Positions 17,691 to 25,219 of a stretch of 34,587 bases of DNA are shown piece after piece. Source of the stretch: Phyllobacteriaceae bacterium. Lineage in GTDB: Bacteria; Pseudomonadota; Alphaproteobacteria; Rhizobiales; Rhizobiaceae. Numbering within the stretch: position 1 is the stretch's first letter; each line of letters starts with the position of its first letter. The DNA is taken from contig JAHEGF010000004.1 of NCBI GenBank assembly GCA_024645155.1, positions 1 through 34,587 on the forward strand, read 5' to 3'. The notes beneath the pieces were generated by a model, which worked only from the letters and a program-made list of their open reading frames with translations, was not told where the DNA came from and searched no databases. The position numbers and the translations under genes are program-made.

Positions 17691-17705
17691 TTAACAAAAC
17701 ATCAA
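17691..17705. promoter_or_regulatory. CtrA-like box upstream of envC (one mismatch)
   Basis: TTAA, seven bases, then TCAA followed by CCAT. This is one base away from the CtrA full site TTAA-N7-TTAA. It lies in the 129-nt gap between the rlmH stop and the envC start. Pattern match only. Confidence 0.28.
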
Positions 17706-17789
17706 CCATACGGATCACGCAATCGTGCAAACCCCGATGACCGACAGATACCGGTCAATTCTGCGCGATCTGCGCCAGTAACCGGCTGC

Positions 17790-18272
17790 CTACTGACGGT
17801 GATAGGGATGGCCGGACAGTATTGTCGCAGCACGGTAAAGCTGTTCGGCAGCCATGATGCGCACCAGCTGATGCGGCCAGGTCATCGATCCGAACCGGAT
17901 CGACAACGTGGCGCGGTTGCGCATTTCGGGACTGTGACCATCCGGTCCGCCTATCACAAGGACGGTCTCGCGCGTGCCGTTGTCACGCCAGGCCGCCAGT
18001 TTTCGCGCGAATGTCCGCGAAGACAATTCGCTTCCAGTTTCGTCAAGCGCGATGATGATTGCGTCGGCGGGCATGCGCTCCAGCAGTTGCCGGGCTTCTT
18101 CGGACTTGCGGGTTGGCGCATCAACTGCGCGGCTTTCGGCAATTTCGGTGACGCCTGAATATTCCAGGCCGAGATTGCGTCCGGCCTTGGCAAAACGGTC
18201 CAAATAGCGGCCGGCAAGTTCGTTGTCCGGTCCGGACTTCATTCGGCCTACGGCAAAAATACCGATTTTCAT
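17790..18272 (-). CDS. rlmH: 23S rRNA pseudouridine-1915 N3-methyltransferase
   Basis: This is a 160-residue SPOUT-class methyltransferase that modifies a pseudouridine in helix 69 of 23S rRNA on assembled 70S ribosomes. The start MKIGIFAVGRMKSGPDNEL, the SAM-binding knot segment LVIGGPDGHSPEMR and the C-terminal TWPHQLVRIMAAEQLYRA...GHPYHR are all diagnostic. It is complete, with the usual length. It lies 40 nt downstream of rsfS, as in many bacteria, and is likely expressed from the rsfS promoter. Confidence 0.96.
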   Translation of the reverse strand: MKIGIFAVGRMKSGPDNELAGRYLDRFAKAGRNLGLEYSGVTEIAESRAVDAPTRKSEEARQLLERMPADAIIIALDETGSELSSRTFARKLAAWRDNGTRETVLVIGGPDGHSPEMRNRATLSIRFGSMTWPHQLVRIMAAEQLYRAATILSGHPYHRQ

Positions 18273-18312
18273 TGCTCCGTTACCGCCTTACGGCATTAGG
18301 ACCACATCCAGA

Positions 18313-18723
18313 TCAGTGGACGGTCTTGTCTGCCATGTCGGGCGCCGACCACATCTTCTCGATACCGTAAAACTCACGGACTTCGGGGCGGAAAACATGC
18401 ACAATGATATCGCCCGCATCGATCAGCACCCAATCGGCAGCAGGCAATCCTTCGGTGCGGATGTTTTTCGCGCCAAATTCCTTGAGAACGCGCACGAGGT
18501 GATCTGCGATGGCGGCAACATGGCGATGCGAACGACCAGACGCCACCAGCATGAAATCAGCCAGTGCGGATTTTCCCTGGATGTCGATGGATACGATCTC
18601 TACGGCCTTCGAGTCTTCAAGGCTCGCAAGAGCAAGTTTAAGGGCAGCGACCGCGGATCGTGTTCCGCTGATTTCTGCCGGAGAAGGCCCTGATTTTGCC
18701 TTCCGTTGGGTAGCTGTTCTCAG
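18313..18723 (-). CDS. rsfS: Ribosomal silencing factor RsfS (apparent CTG start)
   Basis: This is a 136-residue homologue of RsfS, which binds ribosomal protein L14 and blocks subunit joining when nutrients are short. The core (EDSKAVEIVSIDIQGKSALADFMLVASGRSHRHVAA...ADWVLIDAGDIIVHVFRPEVREFYGIEKMW) is unmistakable, but the only in-frame ATG (18552) falls in the middle of this domain. Upstream of it there is no ATG, GTG or TTG in frame back to a TAA at 18741-18739. The one plausible initiator is CTG at 18723, with AAGGA about 7 nt upstream, giving an N-terminus LRTATQRK. A good promoter lies at 18780-18808. A short in-frame ATG ORF (MLLEDVPANRCS-stop) precedes it. Confidence 0.88.
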   Translation of the reverse strand: MRTATQRKAKSGPSPAEISGTRSAVAALKLALASLEDSKAVEIVSIDIQGKSALADFMLVASGRSHRHVAAIADHLVRVLKEFGAKNIRTEGLPAADWVLIDAGDIIVHVFRPEVREFYGIEKMWSAPDMADKTVH

Positions 18724-18779
18724 TGTATTTCCTTTCTTTTAAGAACAACGATTCGCCGGAACATCTTCCAGCAGCATCT

Positions 18780-18808
18780 AGATAGCCATTGTTTGCGTTT
18801 GTTTTCAA
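18780..18808 (-). promoter_or_regulatory. Probable sigma70 promoter for rsfS-rlmH
   Basis: On the minus strand, TTGAAA, 17 nt, then CTATCT; this is close to the rhizobial consensus CTTGAC-N17-CTATAT. It sits in the 117-nt gap between nadD and rsfS. The predicted transcript starts near 18772, about 50 nt before the CTG start. Confidence 0.55.
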
Positions 18809-18840
18809 GATGCAGGCAGGCAATTGGAGCCCGACGAACG

Positions 18841-19440
18841 TTACTTGGCCTTGTCGCCTGCGTTGCGGATTGCGGTCGATGAAAGCGATGAACGCGGTCC
18901 GTGAATGAATGTCCATACCGGTGGCTTCATGCGGGGAAGCAGCATCGCATCGTCTTCATCGAGCCTTGCGTGATCGAACGTGATCGCCATGCGCGAGGAC
19001 AGATAGGAGAGCGTCGATCCTGGCCGGTCAATGATGGCGATCGGTATCGAGTTTGCAATTTCCTGCCAGTGTTGCCATCGGTGAAATCCTTTCAGATTGT
19101 CGGCCCCCATCAGCCAGACGAAATCAACACCAGCGTTGCGCTGTTGGACAATCGCGATAGCATCGGCGGTATATCGGATCCGGTGTCCGGCTTCAAAGGC
19201 GGTTACGTGGATGCGGGGATCGGTGGCGATCTTTTCCGACAGGCGGATGCGCTTTGCCAGCGGCAGCAAATGCCTGGTGTCCTTCAGCGGATTTCCGGGG
19301 GTCACGATCCACCATATCTGATCAAGACCAAGACGCCGCAGGGCGATCTCGCAGACAAGCGCGTGACCGTCATGGGGCGGGTTGAAGGATCCGCCGAACA
19401 GTCCGACCGACATGCCTCTTTCAACATGGGGCATGCGCAT
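18841..19440 (-). CDS. nadD: Nicotinate-nucleotide adenylyltransferase
   Basis: This is a 199-residue nucleotidyltransferase that makes deamido-NAD from nicotinate mononucleotide and ATP. The nucleotide-binding motif GGSFNPPHDGH (16-26) and the C-terminal SSTAIRN motif are present, along with WWIVTPGNPLK. I set the start at ATG 19440 (MRMPHVERGM, similar to relatives), with AGGCAGG upstream. A TTG at 19476 would add 12 residues and also has a weak SD. It follows proA closely on the same strand (49 nt, or 13 nt with the TTG start). Confidence 0.93.
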   Translation of the reverse strand: MRMPHVERGMSVGLFGGSFNPPHDGHALVCEIALRRLGLDQIWWIVTPGNPLKDTRHLLPLAKRIRLSEKIATDPRIHVTAFEAGHRIRYTADAIAIVQQRNAGVDFVWLMGADNLKGFHRWQHWQEIANSIPIAIIDRPGSTLSYLSSRMAITFDHARLDEDDAMLLPRMKPPVWTFIHGPRSSLSSTAIRNAGDKAK

Positions 19441-19489
19441 ATGGTGCCTGCCTACCTGGTCGGATCCGGCGGTCAAGACGATTCCGGAC

Positions 19490-20776
19490 CTAGGGCCGTA
19501 TCTGGCCGGAGCCGCGGACCCGGTAGTTGAATGATGTCAACTGCTCAACACCGACGGGACCGCGTGCGTGCATCTTGCCGGTAGCGATGCCGATTTCCGC
19601 TCCCATGCCGAATTCTCCGCCATCGGCGAATTGTGTCGAAGCATTGTGCAACAATATTGCCGAATCGATTTCATTGAAGAATCGTTCCACCACGGCAGTA
19701 TCCTCCGCGATCACCGCTTCGGTATGATTCGAAGAATAGGCGTTGATATGGCTGATAGCGCCAGAAACGCCATCAACGAGTTTTACGGCAATGATTGCGT
19801 CGAGGTATTCCGTTGTCCAGTCCTGTTCGCTGGCCGGTTTTGCTTTCGGATATCTCCGGACCACCTCCGCGTCGCCGCGGATCGTGCAACCGGCCTTGTC
19901 GAGGGCTTCAAGGATCGGCACGAGATGTGTAGCTGCGCATTTCGCGTCGACGAGAAGCGTTTCGGCAGCTCCGCAAATGCTGGTACGGCGCATTTTCGCA
20001 TTGACGGTGATTTCGGTTGCCATCTCGAGTTCGGCCGAACCATCGACATAAACGTGGCACAACCCTTCAAGGTGGGCAAAGACCGGGACCCGGGCTTCGG
20101 CCTGTACCCTGCCGACCAGGCTGCGGCCGCCGCGTGGAACAATGACGTCGATCGTGCCGCCGAGGCCGCTGAGCATCTGACCGACGGCTTCGCGGTCAGC
20201 AACCGGTACCAACTGGATCGCCGTTTCGGGCAGTCCGGCCGATTTAAGTCCATTTTTCAGGCATGCGTGAATGGCGGCCGAAGAATGCCGGGAATCGGTG
20301 CCGCCGCGCAGAATCGCGGCGTTTCCCGCTTTCAGGCACAATGCACCGGCATCTGCGGTAACATTTGGGCGGCTTTCGTAGATGATGCCAATGACGCCAA
20401 GCGGAGTGCGTACGCGCTCGATGTGAAGCCCATTGGGGCGATCCCATTCCGCAATTACCGTGCCGACCGGATCGTCTAGGTCTGCTATCGCCCTGATTGC
20501 ACCGGCTATAGCAGCTACGCGCGGCCCATCAAGTGTGAGGCGGTCGATTAGCGAGGCGCTCAGCCCGGACTTCTGCGCTGCCGCGATATCATCTGCGTTG
20601 GCGGCAAGTATATCCGCTTCATTTTGCCGCACCGCATCGGCCATTGCGAGAAGTGCGGCATTTTTCCTGGCGGTACCGGCGGTTGCCAGGACGCGCGCGG
20701 CATCATGGGCGGCATTGCCGATATCCTGCATCAGCTGTTTCAAGCCGGTTTCGATACTGTCAGGTTTGTTCAACAT
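19490..20776 (-). CDS. proA: Glutamate-5-semialdehyde dehydrogenase (gamma-glutamyl phosphate reductase)
   Basis: This is a 428-residue enzyme of the aldehyde dehydrogenase superfamily that catalyses the second step of proline synthesis, reducing gamma-glutamyl phosphate with NADPH. The catalytic cysteine is Cys268 in MRRTSICGAAE. Other family motifs are visible: ESRPNVTADAG, LKAGNAAILRGG and VPRGGRSLV. Length is normal. It starts 2 nt after the proB stop, so the two are surely co-transcribed and their translation is coupled. Confidence 0.97.
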   Translation of the reverse strand: MLNKPDSIETGLKQLMQDIGNAAHDAARVLATAGTARKNAALLAMADAVRQNEADILAANADDIAAAQKSGLSASLIDRLTLDGPRVAAIAGAIRAIADLDDPVGTVIAEWDRPNGLHIERVRTPLGVIGIIYESRPNVTADAGALCLKAGNAAILRGGTDSRHSSAAIHACLKNGLKSAGLPETAIQLVPVADREAVGQMLSGLGGTIDVIVPRGGRSLVGRVQAEARVPVFAHLEGLCHVYVDGSAELEMATEITVNAKMRRTSICGAAETLLVDAKCAATHLVPILEALDKAGCTIRGDAEVVRRYPKAKPASEQDWTTEYLDAIIAVKLVDGVSGAISHINAYSSNHTEAVIAEDTAVVERFFNEIDSAILLHNASTQFADGGEFGMGAEIGIATGKMHARGPVGVEQLTSFNYRVRGSGQIRP

Positions 20777-20778
20777 GG

Positions 20779-21948
20779 TCAGCTGTCCGTTGCCGTTTCA
20801 GTCCGGGTTCCAACGACAACCATGTCGTCGCGATGTATGACCGCTGCTCGGGCTTCATAGCCCAGAACGGATTCTATCTGCGTGCTTTTCAGACCGGCAA
20901 TCTTTACGGCATCTGCGGCATCATAGGCAACCAGACCTCGGGCAATTTCCTTTCCGGCTGGTGACAAGACCGCCACGGTGTCACCGCGGACGAACCTTCC
21001 CTTGATGGTTGTGATCCCGACTGCAAGCAGCGATTTGCCGCGCAGCAGGGCACCTTCAGCTCCCTGATCGATCGTGATTTGACCTGCCGGTTCAAGATTG
21101 CCGGCGATCCATGTCTTATAGGCGCGAACCGGGCTGGCGGATGCCTTGAACAGCGTTTTCGTGCCGTTGCCTGCAATCGCCGAAAGCGGGTTTTTTCTCG
21201 TTCCAAGGGCAATGACCATAGTGGCGCCCGATGTGGTAGCGATCCTGGCGGCTTCGAGTTTCGTTTTCATCCCGCCGCGCGACAGGCCTGACGCGGCATC
21301 GCCGGCCATCGCCTCGATTTCCGGCGTGATCCGGTCGACAACGGGAATGAGCCTGGCATCGGTGTTTTCTCCCGGCGGCCGGTCATAAAGGCCATCGACA
21401 TCGGACAGCAGGACGAGGAGATCCGATCCGATCATGGCCGCTACGCGGGCAGCGAGGCGGTCGTTGTCGCCATAACGAATTTCACTGGTTGCGGTGGTGT
21501 CGTTCTCGTTGATCACCGGAACGGCACCAAGTTTCAGCAATGTGGCCATGGTTGCGCGGGCATTGAGGTAACGCCGGCGCTCCTCGGTATCGCCAAGCGT
21601 GACCAATATTTGTCCGGACTTCAAACCGACGGCACCAAGCGCTGCCGACCATGCACTGGCAAGGGCGATCTGGCCGGCCGAGGCTGCAGCCTGGCTTTCT
21701 TCAAGCCTGAGTGCCCGCGAACCGAGGCCAAGAATGGTGCGCCCCAGGGCTATGGCGCCGGAAGATACGACCAGGATTTCTTTCTTCTGCGCTGCCAGCG
21801 CCGCAATGTCATCGGCCAGAGATGAAAGCCATTCCTGCTTGAGCCCGGTTGACGGATCAACCAGCAGTGACGATCCGATCTTGACCGTTATGCGTTTGTA
21901 GGGGGTGAGAAAAGAACTCCGTCCAGAGGAATTTGCCGCTGTGCTCAT
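20779..21948 (-). CDS. proB: Glutamate 5-kinase with PUA domain
   Basis: This is a 389-residue enzyme that phosphorylates glutamate at the start of proline synthesis. The amino-acid-kinase domain (about 17-270) shows KIGSSLLVD, VSSGAIALG, VINENDTTAT and the GTGGM-like loop GLSRGGMKTKLEAA. A C-terminal PUA domain (about 290-380) is present, as in E. coli-type ProB. The start overlaps the obgE stop by four bases (ATGA). Proline normally inhibits this enzyme in the family. Confidence 0.97.
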   Translation of the reverse strand: MSTAANSSGRSSFLTPYKRITVKIGSSLLVDPSTGLKQEWLSSLADDIAALAAQKKEILVVSSGAIALGRTILGLGSRALRLEESQAAASAGQIALASAWSAALGAVGLKSGQILVTLGDTEERRRYLNARATMATLLKLGAVPVINENDTTATSEIRYGDNDRLAARVAAMIGSDLLVLLSDVDGLYDRPPGENTDARLIPVVDRITPEIEAMAGDAASGLSRGGMKTKLEAARIATTSGATMVIALGTRKNPLSAIAGNGTKTLFKASASPVRAYKTWIAGNLEPAGQITIDQGAEGALLRGKSLLAVGITTIKGRFVRGDTVAVLSPAGKEIARGLVAYDAADAVKIAGLKSTQIESVLGYEARAAVIHRDDMVVVGTRTETATDS

Positions 21949-22982
21949 AATGTCCAGCGTCCATCTTCGACTGGTTCGGGATTTTCATCCGCACGTGCCC
22001 GCTCGATGAATTTCATCAGCTTGCGAAGTACGTCTTCGGTGCCCTCATGGGTTACAGCAGACAGCATTGCAGGTTTCGTGCCGCAGACCTGTTCGAGTGC
22101 AGCAGATTTTACCTTACATTCCTTGGGGCTGACGGTATCGACCTGTGATAGCGCGACTACTTCGGGCTTGTCTCCAAGGCCGTGGCCGTAGGCCAGCATT
22201 TCATTACGAACGGTCAGGTAGGCCGCCGCCGGGTCGTCTTCGCGAGCCGATACCAGGTGCAGCAGCACGCGTGTACGCTCGACATGGCCGAGAAATCGAT
22301 CGCCTATGCCGATACCCTCGTGCGCGCCTTCGATCAGACCAGGAATGTCGGCAATCACGAATTCGCGGGCATCAATGCGGGCGACACCAAGGTTTGGATG
22401 CAGCGTCGTGAATGGGTAGTCGGCTATCTTGGGCTTTGCCGCGGTAACGGACGCCAGAAAAGTCGATTTCCCGGCATTGGGCAGACCGACCAACCCGGCG
22501 TCGGCAATCAACTTCAGTCTCAGCCAGATCGTGCGCTCGTCGCCACTCAGTCCCGGATTGGCACGGCGAGGCGCCCGGTTAGTAGAGGACTTGAAGTGGG
22601 CATTGCCAAAACCACCATTGCCGCCCTTGGCGAGGCGAAAACGCTGACCGATCTCGTGAAGGTCGCAAATCAGAGTTTCATTGTCATCTTCGAACACCTG
22701 GGTTCCGACCGGCACTTTCAAAACGACATCCGCACCCTTGGCGCCAGTCCGTGTCTTACCCATTCCGTGGGTGCCGGTCGCGGCCTTGAAATGCTGGCGG
22801 TAGCGGTAGTCGATCAGCGTGTTCAGTCCGTCAACCGCCTCTACCCAGACGTCTCCGCCGCGGCCGCCGTCGCCGCCATCGGGGCCGGCAAATTCGATGA
22901 ACTTCATATGCAGGAACGAAACTGACCCGGCACCGCCGTCACCCGACCTGATGTAGATTTTCGCCTGATCCAGAAATTTCAT
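21945..22982 (-). CDS. obgE: GTPase ObgE/CgtA
   Basis: This is a 345-residue ribosome-associated GTPase involved in late 50S assembly and stress signalling. The glycine-rich Obg fold covers residues 1-158 (DGGAGSVSFLHMKFIEFAGPDGGDGGRGG). The G domain follows, with G1 GLPNAGKS (166-173), the DxPG box IADIPGLIEGA and the SQVD base-recognition motif. The C-terminal OCT domain found in some species is absent, as is usual for rhizobia. It sits 24 nt after the GNAT gene on the same strand and overlaps proB. Confidence 0.97.
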   Translation of the reverse strand: MKFLDQAKIYIRSGDGGAGSVSFLHMKFIEFAGPDGGDGGRGGDVWVEAVDGLNTLIDYRYRQHFKAATGTHGMGKTRTGAKGADVVLKVPVGTQVFEDDNETLICDLHEIGQRFRLAKGGNGGFGNAHFKSSTNRAPRRANPGLSGDERTIWLRLKLIADAGLVGLPNAGKSTFLASVTAAKPKIADYPFTTLHPNLGVARIDAREFVIADIPGLIEGAHEGIGIGDRFLGHVERTRVLLHLVSAREDDPAAAYLTVRNEMLAYGHGLGDKPEVVALSQVDTVSPKECKVKSAALEQVCGTKPAMLSAVTHEGTEDVLRKLMKFIERARADENPEPVEDGRWTL

Positions 22983-23006
22983 GACTTTGCTGCCGGCAGG
23001 ACCGGA

Positions 23007-23660
23007 CTAGTCCCTTTGTCTGTGCTTGCTGTAGCCGAAAGTTTTGTGATGCGCGAGACCCAATGCCTTGCCGGGGGCAGCCCGGAGGTTCATCCATTTT
23101 TCCCGCTCGAGCCTGTAGTGTGCCGATGGCATGGGGCCGGCGACTAGCGACGTGCACGTCTTTTCATGAGTGAATTCGAACCCGTTCTTCTCCAGAACCC
23201 GGCGCGAAGCCGGGTTGTCGATACGACAACGGGCGATCATTGAATCAATGGTGGTCGCACGGAACGCCAGATCGATTATTGCATGGGCGATTTCACTTGC
23301 GAAGCCATTTCCCCAATGGGGCTGTCCGATCCAGTAACCGATTTCGGGGCCATCGCTACGGTCGTCTATTCCGGCGCCGCCGACAAGAGTACCGGTATCG
23401 GCAAGGGTGCAGATGTATTTGCAGCCCGGCGAGCCGGGTTCGGCCACTTTCCCGAGAAATGCGCGCGCATCGGCTTCGCCATAGGGAAAAGGCATCGTTG
23501 ATGTCATTTCCGATATCGCACGATTGTTGGCAAGGCGGACCAGGTCGGGAATATCGTCGTCGACCGGCGCCCGCAGCACAAGCCGTTCGGTGACCAGGAC
23601 GGGGCAGTCGATCCTGCCCAGTACGCTGGTCTGATCGGTGGGTATGGTATTGGCGGTCAT
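23007..23660 (-). CDS. GNAT family N-acetyltransferase
   Basis: This is a 217-residue acetyltransferase of the RimJ/RimL-like branch: TERLVLRAP at the start, an acceptor-binding region, then the acetyl-CoA motif around IGYWIGQPHWGNGFASEIAHAII and NPASRRVLEKNGFEF. The substrate is unknown. I chose ATG 23660 (MTANTIPTDQ) with a weak GAGA upstream; ATG 23672 is equally possible. The longest frame, to 23720, would run through the terminator at 23680-23700 and is unlikely. One or two GNAT genes at this place between rpmA and obgE are common in rhizobia. Confidence 0.88.
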   Translation of the reverse strand: MTANTIPTDQTSVLGRIDCPVLVTERLVLRAPVDDDIPDLVRLANNRAISEMTSTMPFPYGEADARAFLGKVAEPGSPGCKYICTLADTGTLVGGAGIDDRSDGPEIGYWIGQPHWGNGFASEIAHAIIDLAFRATTIDSMIARCRIDNPASRRVLEKNGFEFTHEKTCTSLVAGPMPSAHYRLEREKWMNLRAAPGKALGLAHHKTFGYSKHRQRD

Positions 23661-23679
23661 GGAATATCTCATACGGTAG

Positions 23680-23700
23680 AAAAAAGGGAGGCGGTCTCCC
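23680..23700 (-). terminator. Intrinsic terminator after rpmA
   Basis: On the minus strand GGGAG, a five-base loop, CTCCC and then six T. It lies between the rpmA stop and the GNAT start and would end or weaken the rplU-rpmA transcript before the GNAT-obgE-proBA genes. Confidence 0.7.
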
Positions 23701-23777
23701 GTCTCCCCTGATCCGTTCAAACTGCTGTCTGATCTGCCGGACCCGAAAACGGGAGCCGGAGATGATTGCGGAACCGG

Positions 23778-24047
<270 letters not shown>

Positions 24048-24070
24048 CGGTGTTCTCCTTTAAACCTTAT

Positions 24071-24736
24071 CTATGCCTTGCCGGCTTCCTTGACCAGTGC
24101 CTTGGCCTGGTCGCGCCAATCTGAGATCTGGTCGGCGCTGAACGGCATGGCCTCGTCAATGCGTGCTATGTCCTTGGCAGAAAATGCAGCGATCTGGGCA
24201 AAGGTGGTGATGCCCTGTTCATTCATTTGGTCTCGGGCTACCGGGCCGATACCCTTGATGGCTGTCAGATCGTCGCCTTTGCCCTTGGGTGCCTTGAACA
24301 ACGGAGCCGCAGCCTCAGGCGCCGATTTTGCAGACGCCTCCTTCTTTGGAGCAGGTTTGGCCTCGCTCTTGGCGGCCGGCGCGTCCGTCTTCTTTGCGAC
24401 CGGTTTTGCTGCAGCCTTTTTCGACGGCTTGGCGCCGCCGGTCAGGATCTCGGTAATGCGGACAGTTGAAAGCAACTGGCGATGGCCACGAATACGACGC
24501 GAATTCTGGCGCCGCCGCTTCTTGAAGGAATAGACCTTGGCGCCACGGCCTTGTTCGACGATCTCGGCTGCGACCGTCGCACCTGCAACCAGGGGCGCAC
24601 CTATTGTCGCGCCGACTGCGAGAACTTCGGCAAATTCGACGATGTCACCGGCTTCACCGGAGACGCGTTCAATCTTCAGTATGTCATCGGCGGCAACACG
24701 ATACTGCTTGCCACCCGTCTTGATGACTGCGAACAT
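24071..24736 (-). CDS. rplU: 50S ribosomal protein L21 with C-terminal helix-hairpin-helix extension
   Basis: This is a 221-residue protein, about twice the usual 100-105. Residues 1-102 are a normal L21 (MFAVIKTGGKQYRVA...KVYSFKKRRRQNSRRIRGHRQ). Residues 103-155 are an Ala/Lys/Pro-rich linker. Residues 156-221 form a helix-hairpin-helix-like domain with the motif DLTAIKGIGPVARDQMNEQG and FAQIAAFSAKDIARI. The ATG at 24736 has AAAGGA 7 nt upstream; the open frame extends to 24859 but lacks support there. Similar long L21 proteins occur in other rhizobia, so this is not a frameshift artefact. The tail might bind RNA or DNA; that is inference. Confidence 0.96.
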   Translation of the reverse strand: MFAVIKTGGKQYRVAADDILKIERVSGEAGDIVEFAEVLAVGATIGAPLVAGATVAAEIVEQGRGAKVYSFKKRRRQNSRRIRGHRQLLSTVRITEILTGGAKPSKKAAAKPVAKKTDAPAAKSEAKPAPKKEASAKSAPEAAAPLFKAPKGKGDDLTAIKGIGPVARDQMNEQGITTFAQIAAFSAKDIARIDEAMPFSADQISDWRDQAKALVKEAGKA

Positions 24737-24830
24737 CTTTTTTCCTTTCGGTGTTCGGTCCGAGTCTCGAGGCGACCAGTGATTGTGATCTGGCGTCCCG
24801 GCCCGTCTTTTTGGACAGTCTGTCGGGTTC

Positions 24831-24865
24831 AATAAAACACCGGCGCGGAAGCGATCCACGCCGGT
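24831..24865 (-). promoter_or_regulatory. Strong hairpin with U-rich tail at the 5' end of the rplU leader
   Basis: On the minus strand a 10-bp stem (24865-24856 with 24848-24839, one G-T pair) and a 7-nt loop, followed by GTTTTATTG. It lies directly downstream of the rplU promoter -10 box and about 95 nt upstream of the rplU start. It could be a ribosomal-protein leader element, a stabilising 5' stem or an attenuator. Confidence 0.45.
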
Positions 24866-24873
24866 CCGGGCAG

Positions 24874-24902
24874 TCCCTAGACGAAGCCTGGTACGGTGTC
24901 AA
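24874..24902 (-). promoter_or_regulatory. Probable sigma70 promoter for rplU-rpmA
   Basis: On the minus strand a perfect TTGACA, 17 nt, then TAGGGA. The transcript would start near 24867, giving a leader of about 130 nt. The gene-free stretch 24737-25046 holds this promoter, the leader hairpin and, on the other strand, the likely tRNA-Ser promoter. Confidence 0.55.
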
Positions 24903-24981
24903 GAACAACGCGGTGCGGCATGCCCGCCAGCCAGCGGCCTGCAGGATCCCAGTATGGCCATGTATTATGGCGGATTTGGGC

Positions 24982-25010
24982 TTGTTTCGGGCACAGCGCC
25001 GGTCTAAACA
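24982..25010 (+). promoter_or_regulatory. Possible promoter for tRNA-Ser
   Basis: TTGTTT, 17 nt, then TAAACA, ending 36 nt before the tRNA. The -35 and -10 matches are only partial. It is placed back to back with the rplU promoter. Confidence 0.28.
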
Positions 25011-25046
25011 ACGCGCCGCGCCGGTCATGATACCGGATGCGCATGC

Positions 25047-25136
25047 GGAGAGGTGGCTGAGTGGTTGAAAGCACCGCACTCGAAATGCGGCATAGGGGCA
25101 ACCCTATCGGGGGTTCAAATCCCTCCCTCTCCGCCA
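25047..25136 (+). tRNA. tRNA-Ser (anticodon CGA)
   Basis: A 90-nt class II tRNA with the CCA end encoded. The acceptor stem GGAGAGG pairs with CCTCTCC, and the D arm has GGTTGAAAG-type bases. The anticodon stem CCGCA/TGCGG encloses the loop CTCGAAA, giving anticodon CGA, which reads UCG. A long variable arm follows (ATAGGG/CCCTAT), then a T arm with GTTCAAAT. The structure folds cleanly by eye, so it looks functional. Confidence 0.97.
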
Positions 25137-25148
25137 ATCCTGCCTGAC

Positions 25149-25178
25149 TTGACATTGGAAGCGCAGAAGCTGCTATCG
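25149..25178 (+). promoter_or_regulatory. Probable promoter for the sterol-desaturase-family gene
   Basis: A perfect TTGACA, 18 nt, then CTATCG, located just after the tRNA and about 40 nt before the ATG at 25220. It resembles the rhizobial consensus. Confidence 0.45.
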
Positions 25179-25219
25179 TGCCGTGGCTGCGTACAGGTCA
25201 ATTCGGAGATGGATGAACA

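Noticed and set aside
24737..24859. Upstream extension of rplU to 24859
   Set aside because: It would cover the leader hairpin; the canonical L21 start MFAVIKTGGKQY with a good SD is at 24736.
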